From Streptomyces hygroscopicus subsp. hygroscopicus (GTDB lineage: Bacteria > Actinomycetota > Actinomycetes > Streptomycetales > Streptomycetaceae), in the NCBI RefSeq assembly GCF_030269125.1, contig NZ_BSSM01000001.1:62001-126000 (forward strand): a DNA stretch of 64,000 nt. Reading direction: 5' to 3'. Below, in pieces: positions 28,096 through 36,607 of the stretch (positions are counted from its first letter, which is position 1; each line of letters starts with the position of its first letter). The notes under the pieces were generated by a model. The model searched no databases and was not told the origin of the DNA. It saw only the letters and a program-made list of their open reading frames with translations. Made by a program: the position numbers and the translations under genes.

Positions 28096-28908
28096 TCACT
28101 TGCCCGTGAACTTCTCGTACTCCTTGAGCACCTCTTCGGTCGGGCCGTCCATGCGCAGCTCACCGCGTTCCAACCACAGGACACGGTTGCAGGTGTCACG
28201 GATGGACTTGTTGTTGTGGCTGACCAGAAAGACCGTGCCGGCCTCCTTGCGCAGTTCACGGATGCGTTCCTCGGAGCGCTTCTGGAACTTGCGGTCACCG
28301 GTGGCGAGGGCCTCGTCGATCATGAGGACGTCGTGGTCCTTGGCGGCGGCGATGGAGAAACGCAGTCGCGCGGCCATACCGGAGGAGTAGGTGCGCATCG
28401 GAAGGGTGATGAAGTCGCCCTTCTCGTTGATCCCGGAGAAGTCGACGATCTCCTGGTAGCGCTCCTTGATCTGCTCGCGCGACATGCCCATGGCGAGGCC
28501 GCCCAGGATGACGTTGCGCTCGCCGGTCAGGTCGTTCATCAGCGCCGCGTTCACGCCCAGCAGGGAGGGCTGGCCGTCGGTGTAGACCTTGCCCTTCTCC
28601 GCGGGCAACAGGCCGGCGATGGCGCGCAGCAGGGTGGACTTGCCGGAACCGTTGGAACCGATCAGACCGATGGCCTCGCCCCGGTAGGAGACGAAGGAGA
28701 CCCCGCGCACGGCGTGCACCTTGCGCACGCCCCGCTCCTCGCCCCGCTTGAGGATGCGGCTGAGGGCGGCGGTCGCGCTGCCCTTGCCGGTCTTGGCGCC
28801 GTTGACCCGGTAGACGATGTGCAGGTCGTCCGCGATGACCGTCGGGCGGCGCTCGCCGGTGCCCGCGGTGTCCTGCCGGGCGGTGTGCTCCGCGTTCTGC
28901 TCAGCCAC
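28096..28908 (-). CDS. ABC exporter ATPase (Wzt/TagH-like)
   Basis: A 270-aa ATP-binding subunit of an envelope polysaccharide or teichoic-acid-type exporter. Walker A is GLIGSNGSGKSTLL (about 81-94), the signature is RTYSSGMAARLRFSIA (about 173), and Walker B is DVLMIDEALATGD. The preceding VRGVSFVSYRGEAIG is typical of the Wzt/TagH group. There is no C-terminal carbohydrate-binding extension, so it is the short type. It overlaps the permease gene by 8 bases. Confidence 0.9.
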   Translation of the reverse strand: MAEQNAEHTARQDTAGTGERRPTVIADDLHIVYRVNGAKTGKGSATAALSRILKRGEERGVRKVHAVRGVSFVSYRGEAIGLIGSNGSGKSTLLRAIAGLLPAEKGKVYTDGQPSLLGVNAALMNDLTGERNVILGGLAMGMSREQIKERYQEIVDFSGINEKGDFITLPMRTYSSGMAARLRFSIAAAKDHDVLMIDEALATGDRKFQKRSEERIRELRKEAGTVFLVSHNNKSIRDTCNRVLWLERGELRMDGPTEEVLKEYEKFTGK

Positions 28909-29830
28909 GGCCGTACCGCTCCTCCGCCTTCCAGAAGTACACGAAGCCGCCCGCGAAGACCGCCACGGCCCAGAACACCGCGATCGCCCACACGTGCGGG
29001 GGCAGGTTCGAGGCGCCGTAGCCGTCGATCAGCGCGAAGCGCATCAGGTCCATGTAGATCGCGGCCGGGTTGACCTGGAGCAGCCGCACGGCCCACTCCG
29101 GGCGGTCCGCCATCATCTTGCTGATGGAGAACATCACGCCCGAGGTGTACATCCAGGTGCGCAGCACGAACGGCATCAGCTGGGCCAGGTCCGGCGTCTT
29201 GGCGCCCATGCGGGCCACGATCAGCGCGAGACCGGTGTTGAAGAGGAACTGGAGCACCAGCACCGGCACGATCAGCAGCCAGGACATGCCGGGGTAGCTG
29301 CCGAAGCCGATCGCCACGAGGAACAGCACGATCATCGAGAACAGCAGCTGCTGGAGCTGCTGGAGCGAGAAGGAGACGGGCAGCGAGGCGCGCGGGAAGT
29401 GCAGGGCACGCACGAGGCCCAGGTTCCCCGAGATGGCGCGCACGCCCGACATGACCGAGCTCTGCGTGAAGGTGAACACGAACACGCCGGTGACCAGGAA
29501 CGGGATGTACACGTCGTGGGACATGCCGCGGCTGGCGTGCAGGATGATGCCGAAGATGAAGTAGTACACGGCCGCGTTCAGCAGCGGGGTGGCGACCTGC
29601 CACAGCTGGCCGAGCTTGGCCTGGCTGTACTGCGCCGTCAGCTTCGCCTGCGAGAAGGCGAGGATGAAGTGGCGCCGGCTCCACAGCTGACGGACGTACT
29701 CCACCAGCGAGGGGCGGGCGCCGCTGACGGCGAGCCCGTACCTGGCGGCCAGCTCGGCCGGCGTCAGCCCCTCGTCGGGCGACGGTATCGCGCTCACCGC
29801 GACACCGCCGTCATGCGTTGTGTGACTCAC
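28901..29830 (-). CDS. ABC-2 type permease (Wzm/TagG-like)
   Basis: A 309-aa membrane subunit with about six transmembrane segments (first near 82-102, FGIILHA region; last near 278-298) and a cytoplasmic N-terminus carrying the family segment LAFSQAKLTAQYSQAKLGQLWQV. With the downstream ATPase it forms a Wzm/Wzt exporter for a lipid-linked glycan or phosphopolymer. Upstream lie three phased TTCTTAC repeats. The genes to its right make the probable cargo. Confidence 0.9.
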   Translation of the reverse strand: MSHTTHDGGVAVSAIPSPDEGLTPAELAARYGLAVSGARPSLVEYVRQLWSRRHFILAFSQAKLTAQYSQAKLGQLWQVATPLLNAAVYYFIFGIILHASRGMSHDVYIPFLVTGVFVFTFTQSSVMSGVRAISGNLGLVRALHFPRASLPVSFSLQQLQQLLFSMIVLFLVAIGFGSYPGMSWLLIVPVLVLQFLFNTGLALIVARMGAKTPDLAQLMPFVLRTWMYTSGVMFSISKMMADRPEWAVRLLQVNPAAIYMDLMRFALIDGYGASNLPPHVWAIAVFWAVAVFAGGFVYFWKAEERYGRG

Positions 29831-29832
29831 GA

Positions 29833-29880
29833 GTAAGAACCCGGACTCTCTCGGTAAGAAGCTTGCTGTTCAGGTAAGAA
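29833..29880. repeat. Three helically phased GTAAGAA repeats
   Basis: GTAAGAA occurs at 29833-29839, 29854-29860 and 29874-29880, spaced 21 and 20 bp. The last two belong to a 12-base direct repeat GGTAAGAAGCTT (29853-29864 and 29873-29884). They lie just upstream of the permease start, between it and the glycosyltransferase stop, and look like a multi-site regulator array. Confidence 0.55.
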
Positions 29881-29885
29881 GCTTC

Positions 29886-30770
29886 TCAGATGACCGGAGG
29901 ACGGCCCAGCCGGGTGAGCCGCCAGACCGTGCGCCAGCGCATCGGCCGGCGCGGGCCGCAGGGCGTCGTCCAGCCCTCCTTGAAGCCGCCGAACCAGGCC
30001 GCGAGGGCCGGGCGCGAGGGCCGGCGCGCCAACGTGAGCAGCAGCCAGACGCCCAGGTACACGGGGACCAGCAGGGCGGGCAGGTTGCGCCGGGCGAGCC
30101 AGACGCGGTTGCGGGCCACCATGCGGTGGTAGACGGCGTGCCGCGAGGGCGCGGTCGTCGGGTGGTACAGCACCATGTCGGAGCGGTAGTCGATCAGCCA
30201 GCCGGCGTCCAGCGCCCGCCAGGCCAGATCGGTCTCCTCATGGGCGTAGAAGAACTCGTCCGGCAGCCCGCCGACCTCGGCGAACACCCGGGTGCGCACG
30301 GCGTTGGCGCCGCCCAGGAACGTGGTGACCCGCGAGGAGCGCATCGGGTCGGAGGCGCGCAGCCGGGGCACATGGCGGCGCTGGGTCTCGCCCGTCTCGG
30401 GGTCGGCGATGCGGAAGCTGACGATGCCCAGCTCCGGGTCGGCCGCGAAGGCCGCGCGGCACAGCTCGGCGGTGTCGTGCCGGGCGAGCAGGCCGTCGTC
30501 GTCCAGGAAGAGCAGGATGTCGACATCCCGGCCGCCGGGGCCGAACGCCTCTATGCCGACGTTGCGGCCGCCCGGGATGCCCAGGTTCTCCGGCAGCTCG
30601 ATGGTGCGCACGCCCTCGGGGACGTCGGGCACCGGCGAGCCGTTGCCGACGACGACCACCTCGACCGGGTCGCCGTCCTGCTTGGCGACCGAGTCCAGCA
30701 GGGCGCGCAGTTCCTCGGGCCGGTTGCCCATGGTGATGATGACGGCGCCGACCCGCATGGCCGCGCTCAC
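29886..30770 (-). CDS. Family 2 glycosyltransferase
   Basis: A 294-aa GT2 enzyme. It has the GT-A fold start VGAVIITMGNRPEELRALL, the nucleotide-binding DILLFLDDDGLL (DxD-like, about 95-106) and the acceptor/catalytic segment FFYAHEETDLAWRA (about 180). A hydrophobic segment lies near 235-255 (LPALLVPVYLGVWLLLTLA), so it may be membrane-associated. The GTG start at 30770 overlaps the stop of the CDP-alcohol transferase gene by 4 bases. Donor sugar and acceptor are unknown; it probably acts on the product of this operon. Confidence 0.88.
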   Translation of the reverse strand: MSAAMRVGAVIITMGNRPEELRALLDSVAKQDGDPVEVVVVGNGSPVPDVPEGVRTIELPENLGIPGGRNVGIEAFGPGGRDVDILLFLDDDGLLARHDTAELCRAAFAADPELGIVSFRIADPETGETQRRHVPRLRASDPMRSSRVTTFLGGANAVRTRVFAEVGGLPDEFFYAHEETDLAWRALDAGWLIDYRSDMVLYHPTTAPSRHAVYHRMVARNRVWLARRNLPALLVPVYLGVWLLLTLARRPSRPALAAWFGGFKEGWTTPCGPRRPMRWRTVWRLTRLGRPPVI

Positions 30771-31546
30771 TTCAGCCTGCTGGAGGCGAGGATGGACACC
30801 AGGTGCAGCAGGGTCTGCAGCAGGGCGATGCCGGCGAGGACGGCGGTGCCGAGCCGGGTGAAGAACAGGTCGCCGCGGATCTGGTCGGCGACGGCGAGGA
30901 GCACGATCAGCAGCGAGGCCTCGATGCCGAGGATGAGCCGGTGGAACTTGAGCGCCGAGGCGGCGCGGCGGGCCAGCGCCATGCCGGAGGAACGGGGCTC
31001 GGCGGCGGCCTCCTGCACCGGCGGCCTGCCCGTCTGGTGCCGGGCCACGCCGACCAGGTCGGTCTCCGCCTTGATCAGGATCGCGCCGAGCGCGGCCAGG
31101 GTGCCGAGGAAGGCCCACAGCCAGTCGATACGGCCGGTGCCCCACAGGTCGGCGGCGCGCAGCCCGAGGCCGACCAGCACGGCCGCGTCGGTCAGATAGG
31201 CGCCGACGCGGTCCAGGTAGACACCGGCGAGGGAGTACTGCTTGCGCCAGCGGGCGATCTCGCCGTCGACGCAGTCCAGCAGCAGATACAGCTGCGTGGC
31301 GACCACGCCGAGGATCGCGCCCGGGATCCCCGGCACCAGCAGGGCCGGGGCCGCGAGCACACCGCAGACGGTCATCAGGTACGTGAGCTGGTTGGGCGTG
31401 ACCCTGGTGTTCACCAGGTAGCGGTCGACGCGCAGGGAGACCTCACGCATGTAGAGGCGTCCCGCCCAGTGCTCACCGCTGCGCCGGTCCTTCACCCCTG
31501 CGGGGTGGACGACCGGACGGAGTTCAGCTACCGATGGCCTTGACAT
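30767..31546 (-). CDS. CDP-alcohol phosphatidyltransferase-family membrane enzyme
   Basis: A 259-aa integral membrane protein. The full catalytic motif DxxDGxxAR(x8)GxxxDxxxD is present at about residues 93-115 (DCVDGEIAR ... GVYLDRVGAYLTD). Several hydrophobic segments surround it. Such enzymes transfer a phospho-alcohol from a CDP-activated donor to an alcohol acceptor. Its gene overlaps the G1P-dehydrogenase-like gene by 23 bases, so the donor may derive from that pathway. Acceptor unknown. Confidence 0.9.
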   Translation of the reverse strand: MSRPSVAELRPVVHPAGVKDRRSGEHWAGRLYMREVSLRVDRYLVNTRVTPNQLTYLMTVCGVLAAPALLVPGIPGAILGVVATQLYLLLDCVDGEIARWRKQYSLAGVYLDRVGAYLTDAAVLVGLGLRAADLWGTGRIDWLWAFLGTLAALGAILIKAETDLVGVARHQTGRPPVQEAAAEPRSSGMALARRAASALKFHRLILGIEASLLIVLLAVADQIRGDLFFTRLGTAVLAGIALLQTLLHLVSILASSRLK

Positions 31547-32585
31547 AGTCGGCGTAGATGTCCTTGATCTGGTTCGGCTTGAGGTCGAGGTGTTCGAGGA
31601 TGGTGTAGCGGCCGGGCCGGGTCTCCGGGGCGAACTCCACGGCGCGGACGAACTCGTCCACGGTGAAGCCGATCTCCTCCGGCAGCACCGGAAGACCGTG
31701 CCGGCGCAGCACCTGAGCCGTGTGCGCGGCCTCCTCGTGGGCCCCGCGCAGGTACATGGCGAAGGCCGCGCCGAGGCCGCACTGCTCGCCGTGGGCGGCC
31801 GCGCGCTTCGGGAACAGCAGGTCGAAGGCGTGGTTGATCTCGTGGCAGGAGCCGGAGGACGGCCGGGAGTCCCCGGAGATCGACATCGAGATGCCGCTGA
31901 GGACCAGCGCCTCGGCGAGCACCTGGAGGAAGCCGTTGTCGCCGATGCCGCCCGGGTGCCTGAGCACCGCCTCGCCGGCCTGGCGGGCCATGGCCGCGGC
32001 GAGCCCGTCGATCTTCTCGCCGTTGACCCGGTGGGACAGCTCCCAGTCCGCGATCGCGTTGATGTTGGAGATGGCGTCGCCGATGCCGGCCCGGACGAAG
32101 CGGGCCGGGGCCTCGCGGATGATGTCCAGGTCGATGACCACCGCGATCGGGTTGGGCACGCCGTAGGAGCCGCGGCCCGCGTCGTTGTCGAGCGTGGCGA
32201 CAGGCGAGCACAGGCCGTCGTGCGCGAGGTTCGTGGGCACGGCGACCAGGGGCAGGCCGATGCGGGCGGCGGCGAACTTGGCGCAGTCGATGATCTTGCC
32301 GCCGCCGAGTCCGACCACGGCGTCGTAGTGGCCCGACTTCATCTCTCCGGCCAGTCGGATCGCGTCGTCCAGGGTGCCGCCGCCCACCTCGTACCAGGAC
32401 GCGCCGGGAAGCGAGGGGGCGAGGCGCTCGCGCAGCTGGGCGCCGGAGCCGCCGCTGACGGCGACGGCGAGCCGGCCCGACTGGGAGATGCGCTCGTCGG
32501 CGAGGACACCGGCCAGGTCGTCGAGGGCACCCGGGCGGATGTCCACGACGACCGGCGACGGGATCAGCCGGGTCAGTAGCGGCAC
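31524..32585 (-). CDS. sn-Glycerol-1-phosphate dehydrogenase-like enzyme
   Basis: A 353-aa protein of the iron/zinc alcohol dehydrogenase superfamily, on the EgsA/AraM branch. The NAD loop is VVGLGGGKIIDCAKFAA (about 91-107), followed by VPTNLAHDGLCSPVA (about 116-130), which matches the G1P-dehydrogenase pattern PT..SHDG..SP. The metal ligands are recognisable as Asp in AGIGDAISN (about 168), His in CHEINHAFD (about 247) and His in AAHGEQCGLG (about 264). Such enzymes reduce dihydroxyacetone phosphate to sn-glycerol 1-phosphate. The exact substrate here is an inference. Confidence 0.82.
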   Translation of the reverse strand: MPLLTRLIPSPVVVDIRPGALDDLAGVLADERISQSGRLAVAVSGGSGAQLRERLAPSLPGASWYEVGGGTLDDAIRLAGEMKSGHYDAVVGLGGGKIIDCAKFAAARIGLPLVAVPTNLAHDGLCSPVATLDNDAGRGSYGVPNPIAVVIDLDIIREAPARFVRAGIGDAISNINAIADWELSHRVNGEKIDGLAAAMARQAGEAVLRHPGGIGDNGFLQVLAEALVLSGISMSISGDSRPSSGSCHEINHAFDLLFPKRAAAHGEQCGLGAAFAMYLRGAHEEAAHTAQVLRRHGLPVLPEEIGFTVDEFVRAVEFAPETRPGRYTILEHLDLKPNQIKDIYADYVKAIGS

Positions 32586-33325
32586 GCGATCTCCCGTCCC
32601 TTGGCCAGGTCGTCGTGGTTGTCGATCTCGACCCAGTCGACGTCGCCGATCGGCGCCACGTCGATCCGGAAGCCGCGGTCGACCAGCTCCTGGTAGCCGT
32701 GCTCGTAGAACTGCTGCGGGTCGGTCTCCCAGACCGTCTTCAGCGCGTCGGCCAGTTCGAGCGCGGCGTCGCCCTCGATCAGGGTCACGCCGATGTACTC
32801 ACCGGTCGCCTCGGCCGGGTCCATCAGCTTGGTGATCTTCGTCATGCCCTTGGCCGGGTCGACGACGACCTTCATCTCCTCGTCCGCGAGGGACTTCACG
32901 GTGTCCAGCGCGAGGATGATCTTCTTGCCGTCGCCGCGGGCGGCCAGCAGCGTCTTCTCGACCGAGACCGGGTGCACGGTGTCGCCGTTGGCGAGGATCA
33001 CGCCGTCCTTGAGCGCGTCCCGGCCGCACCACAGGGAGTAGGCGTTGTTCCACTCCTCGGCCTTGTCGTTGTCGATCAGGGTGAGCGTGAGGCCGTACTT
33101 CTCCTCCAGGGCGGCCTTGCGCGCGTAGACGGCCTCCTTGCGGTAGCCGACGATGACCGCGACCTCGGTCAGGCCGATCTCCGCGAAGTTGCCGAGGGTG
33201 AGGTCGAGAACCGTGGGCTCGCCCTCCATGCCCGCGGGCCCCACCGGCACCAGCGCCTTGGGCAGGGTGTCCGTGTAGGGGCGCAGACGCCGTCCGGCGC
33301 CGGCCGCCAGCACGAGGCCGATCAT
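32573..33325 (-). CDS. NTP-transferase (CDP-alcohol-forming type)
   Basis: A 250-aa nucleotidyltransferase. The signature GLVLAAGAGRRLRPYTDTLPK (residues about 3-23) is the GxGxRxxPxTxxxPK motif with the NTP-binding loop, and ILANGDTVH (about 112) carries the metal-binding Asp. It most resembles phosphocholine or polyol-phosphate cytidylyltransferases (LicC/IPCT-like). It would activate the alcohol phosphate made by the adjacent dehydrogenase for the two CDP-alcohol transferases. It overlaps that gene by 13 bases. Confidence 0.85.
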   Translation of the reverse strand: MIGLVLAAGAGRRLRPYTDTLPKALVPVGPAGMEGEPTVLDLTLGNFAEIGLTEVAVIVGYRKEAVYARKAALEEKYGLTLTLIDNDKAEEWNNAYSLWCGRDALKDGVILANGDTVHPVSVEKTLLAARGDGKKIILALDTVKSLADEEMKVVVDPAKGMTKITKLMDPAEATGEYIGVTLIEGDAALELADALKTVWETDPQQFYEHGYQELVDRGFRIDVAPIGDVDWVEIDNHDDLAKGREIACRY

Positions 33326-35124
33326 GCGGTTTCTCCTTCATCGTGTACGGCGGGCGCCCCTGCGGACACCCAGAAGCGGATGCTCTCCACGAGCACCAGC
33401 AGGGCGACGACCACGGCGAGCACCGTGAGCGCGGCCTTGAACTGCGCGGCGGTGAGTGCCGCGGCCAGGACGGTGACGAGCAGGGTGCGCCCGTCGTGCC
33501 CCCCGATGGAGCGCACCAGCCAGGCCGGGGACGCTCCGGCGTTGCCGCGGATGCGGTACACCGTGTCGTAGTGATGGTAGGCGACGGCCGCCACCAGCCC
33601 GAAAGCCGCCGGAAGCGCCCCGTTCACGCCCGCTTTGCCGGCGAGAGCGAGGACGGTGCCGTACTCGGCGGCGCGGAAGAACGGGGGGACCAGCCAGTCG
33701 AGGGCGCCCTTGAGGGGGCGGGCGACAGCGAGGGCCGAGGCGAGGACGTAGCCGAGGGCGCCGATCACCGGCACCACCGAGCCGTAGGGGGAGAAGGCCG
33801 AGCAGGCGACGACCGCGGCGCCGCCGAGGAGGGCGACGGCGGGGACGGCGAGTCCGGGCAGTCCCCGCCGGGCGACACGCCCGACCGCCTCGGTGAGCGG
33901 GCCGGAGTCGGCGAGGTCCGCGAGCGCCTGCGCGGCGCGGTCGGTGCGGCGCGCCCTGCGGGTCAGGGACCGCAGCACCCGGCCCGCGGTGGTGTACGCG
34001 GCGGCGAAGGCGCAGCCGACGAGCAGGGCGTAGAAGGTGATCCGGGGGGTGGTGAAGGCGGTCAGGACCGCGATCATCGCCCAGCGCTCGCCGATCGGCA
34101 GCACGATCATCCGGCGCACCCAGACCGTCCAGCCGACGCTGTCCAGCTTGTCGGAGAGGGCGGCGGTGGGGCTGGTGTTGGCGGTGGCGTCGTGGTTGGC
34201 CTCGTTGAAGGAGAAGTCGACCACGTGCCGGCAGGTCTGGAGGACCATCGCGCCGAGCGCGAGGGCCCATACGTCGTCATGGCCGCCGCGGGCCGCGCCC
34301 AGGGCGAGACCGGCGTAGTAGGCGTACTCCTTGGCCCGGTCGAAGGTGGCGTCGAGCCAGGCGCCGAGGGTGGAGTACTTCAGGGCGTAGCGGGCGAGCT
34401 GGCCGTCGGTGCAGTCCAGCACGAAGGAGGCGATCAGCAGCACGCCGGCGGCTATGAAACCGCCGCGGCTGCCGGTGGCCGCGCAGCCGGCCGCGATCAG
34501 CGCGGTGAGCAGCGAGGCGGTGGTGACCTGGTTCGGGGTCAGACCGCGACGGGCGCACCAGCGGGCGATGTAGCGCGAGTACGGGCTGACGCAGTGCGTG
34601 GTGAAGAAGCCGTCGCGGGACTTCACGGCCGACTTCAGGCGTACGGCCTCGTCGTCCACGGCGGCGACGGCCTGCCGGGCCTCGTTGCGGGCCTGCGGGT
34701 CGGTGGGCACGACGGCGACGAGGCTGCCCAGCTCGGGGCGGTGCACCTCGCTGCCGTCGGCGTCCAGCTCGGTGACGATGCGGTCGGCGAGGCTGCCGAC
34801 GGCGACCGCGGTGCCGCCGCCCGAGGAGGTCTCGCGGGCCACGGCCCGGGTCAGCGCCTGCCGGGCGACCGGCTGGGCGGTGACGGCGCCGGGGACGGCG
34901 GCGAGCGGGAAGCGGGGGTCGGTCAGACCGAGGCGCAGGGCGTGCACATGACCAACGAACCCGGCGTCGACCACGGCGACGCGGTCACCGGCGGGGGCGG
35001 CGGCGAGCAGGGTCTCGGCCTCGGCGGTGCTCTCCGCCGTCCGGACGTCGAAGCCGAGGGACCGCAGATCGCTCTCGAGCGACGATCCGGGGACCGGCTG
35101 ACCGGTGACGATGGCGGTCGGCAA
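33322..35124 (-). CDS. CDP-alcohol phosphatidyltransferase fusion with DUF5941-like C-terminus
   Basis: A 600-aa protein in three parts. Residues 1-150 form a soluble Rossmann-like domain (AIVTGQPVPGSSLESDL ... VAVVDAGFVGHVHALRLG). Residues about 175-390 are a CDP-alcohol transferase with the complete motif DCTDGQLARYALKYSTLGAW then LDATFDRAKE (about 238-268). Residues about 410-600 are membrane segments of the DUF5941 kind. First gene of the leftward envelope operon; its stop overlaps the next start by 4 bases. Reaction partners are not identifiable. Confidence 0.85.
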   Translation of the reverse strand: MPTAIVTGQPVPGSSLESDLRSLGFDVRTAESTAEAETLLAAAPAGDRVAVVDAGFVGHVHALRLGLTDPRFPLAAVPGAVTAQPVARQALTRAVARETSSGGGTAVAVGSLADRIVTELDADGSEVHRPELGSLVAVVPTDPQARNEARQAVAAVDDEAVRLKSAVKSRDGFFTTHCVSPYSRYIARWCARRGLTPNQVTTASLLTALIAAGCAATGSRGGFIAAGVLLIASFVLDCTDGQLARYALKYSTLGAWLDATFDRAKEYAYYAGLALGAARGGHDDVWALALGAMVLQTCRHVVDFSFNEANHDATANTSPTAALSDKLDSVGWTVWVRRMIVLPIGERWAMIAVLTAFTTPRITFYALLVGCAFAAAYTTAGRVLRSLTRRARRTDRAAQALADLADSGPLTEAVGRVARRGLPGLAVPAVALLGGAAVVACSAFSPYGSVVPVIGALGYVLASALAVARPLKGALDWLVPPFFRAAEYGTVLALAGKAGVNGALPAAFGLVAAVAYHHYDTVYRIRGNAGASPAWLVRSIGGHDGRTLLVTVLAAALTAAQFKAALTVLAVVVALLVLVESIRFWVSAGAPAVHDEGETA

Positions 35125-35482
35125 CCGAACTCACTCCCTGGGTGCCGGCGCGTCGGCACCGGTCTTCTGCGTGGTGGGGCGCGCCTTGCCTGCGGCGCCC
35201 GGCGGCATGTCGGCAGAGGGTATCGGATGAACGGAAGCCCGTGTTCACCGGCCGTTCACGGCCCGTCCCGCACCCGCTGCCCCGCCCTTTGCCGCGATCA
35301 TCATGGGCGATCCGCCCCCGCCCCCACAAACCGCAGCCCCAGACCCGGGCAACCGGGACACGCGAGGCGACGAGGGGTACGCGAACGGTCGCCTACCGCT
35401 ACCTCTGCGGTGGGCGGGCCGGTCGCCCGACACCGGGCGCCAACCGGAGCGGGCGGGCCCGCGGAGCATAGGGTGGGGAAAC
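35125..35482. other. Divergent promoter region between the envelope operon and galE
   Basis: These 358 bases separate the leftward operon from rightward galE. No conserved coding frame was recognised. A TAGGGT hexamer at 35469-35474, eight bases before the galE ATG, suggests a leaderless galE transcript. No strong dyad was found. Confidence 0.4.
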
Positions 35483-36456
35483 ATGACGTGGCTGATCACC
35501 GGCGGTGCCGGATACATCGGGGCGCACGTGGCACGCGCCATGGCCGGCGCCGGAGAGAAAGTCGTCGTACTGGACGACCTGTCCGCCGCCGTACCCGCGC
35601 GGCTCCCCTCCGACGTGCCGCTCGTCACCGGCTCCACCCTCGACGCCACCCGCCTCAGCGAGGTGCTCACGGAGTACGGCGTCACCGGCGTCGTCCACCT
35701 CGCCGCCCGCAAGCAGGTCGGGGAGTCGGTCGCCGAGCCCACCCGCTACTACCGGGAGAACATCGGCGGCCTCGCGAACCTCCTGGACGCCATGGCCGCG
35801 TCGGACGTCCGCCGGCTGCTGTTCTCCTCCTCCGCCGCGGTGTACGGCAACCCGGAGGTCGACCTGATCACCGAGGACACCCCCTGCGCCCCGGTCAACC
35901 CCTACGGGGAGACCAAGCTGGCCGGCGAGTGGCTGGTCAGGGCGGCCGGCCGGGCGCACGGCATCTCCACCGCGTGCCTGCGCTACTTCAACGTGGCGCG
36001 GGCGCCGCGGCGCCGGAACTCGCGGACACCGGCGTGTTCAACATCGTGCCGATGATCTTCGACCGGCTCACCCGCGACGAGGCCCCCCGGATCTTCGGCG
36101 CCGACTACCCGACCCCGGACGGCACCTGCGTACGGGACTACATCCACGTGGCCGACCTCGCCGAGGCCCACCTCGCCGCGGCGCGCCGCCTCGCTGACGA
36201 CGCCCCGGCCGGCGATCTGACGCTGAACATCGGCCGCGGCCAGGGCGTCTCGGTCCGGGAGCTGATCACGGTCATCGGCGAGGTCACCGGCGACCGCCGG
36301 GAGCCCGTCGTGGAGCCCCGCAGGCCGGGCGACGCGCCGCGCGCCGTGGCCTCGGCCGAGCGCGCCGCCCGGGAGCTGGGCTGGCGGGCCCGCCATGACG
36401 TGCGCGAGATGGTGCGCTCGGCGTGGGAGGGCTGGCGGCTGCACCACGCCGGGTAG
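35483..36456 (+). pseudogene. galE: UDP-glucose 4-epimerase with a frameshift
   Basis: The joined product is about 324 aa of the extended SDR family. The first part has the NAD motif LITGGAGYIGAHVARAM at residue 4, SSSAAVYGNPEVD near 112 and the catalytic YGETK near 140. It runs to CLRYFNVA, then the frame breaks at about 35996-36001. An extra CG (GTGGCGCGGGCG where GTGGCGGGCG is expected) shifts the frame. The rest (GVFNIVPMIFDRL ... CVRDYIHVADLAEAHL) continues in another frame to the normal end. It is either a true mutation by CG slippage or a sequencing error. Confidence 0.82.
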
Positions 36457-36482
36457 ACCGGCCTCCCCGGGCAGGCCGCAAC

Positions 36483-36517
36483 GCCCTGACCAGCGGATCG
36501 TTTCCGCAGGTCAGGGC
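36483..36517 (+). terminator. Hairpin between galE and zitB
   Basis: GCCCTGACC pairs with GGTCAGGGC, then an A:A mismatch, then GCGGA pairs with TCCGC around a 5-base loop: 14 paired bases. It lies 27 bases after the galE stop and ends 3 bases before the Zur-like box, insulating zitB. Confidence 0.65.
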
Positions 36518-36520
36518 ACA

Positions 36521-36535
36521 TGACAACGGTGTTCA
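36521..36535. promoter_or_regulatory. Zur-box-like dyad upstream of zitB
   Basis: TGACAACGGTGTTCA is a 15-bp imperfect dyad (half sites TGACAA and TGAACA) close in form to the Streptomyces Zur box (TGAAAATGATTTTCA type). In S. coelicolor Zur is reported to activate zitB at high zinc from an upstream site; the position here, 73 bases before the start codon, fits. Confidence 0.6.
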
Positions 36536-36607
36536 CTACCGCGTTGCCCCATACCCCCCGCCCGTAGTTCACTTGGCCTCCGGACGACGCGGAAGGACGG
36601 TTCTGCC

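Noticed and set aside
33343..36456. A 1037-codon forward open frame.
   Set aside because: Mostly antisense to the CDP-alcohol transferase gene; only its last part (after about 36000) is the real second half of galE.
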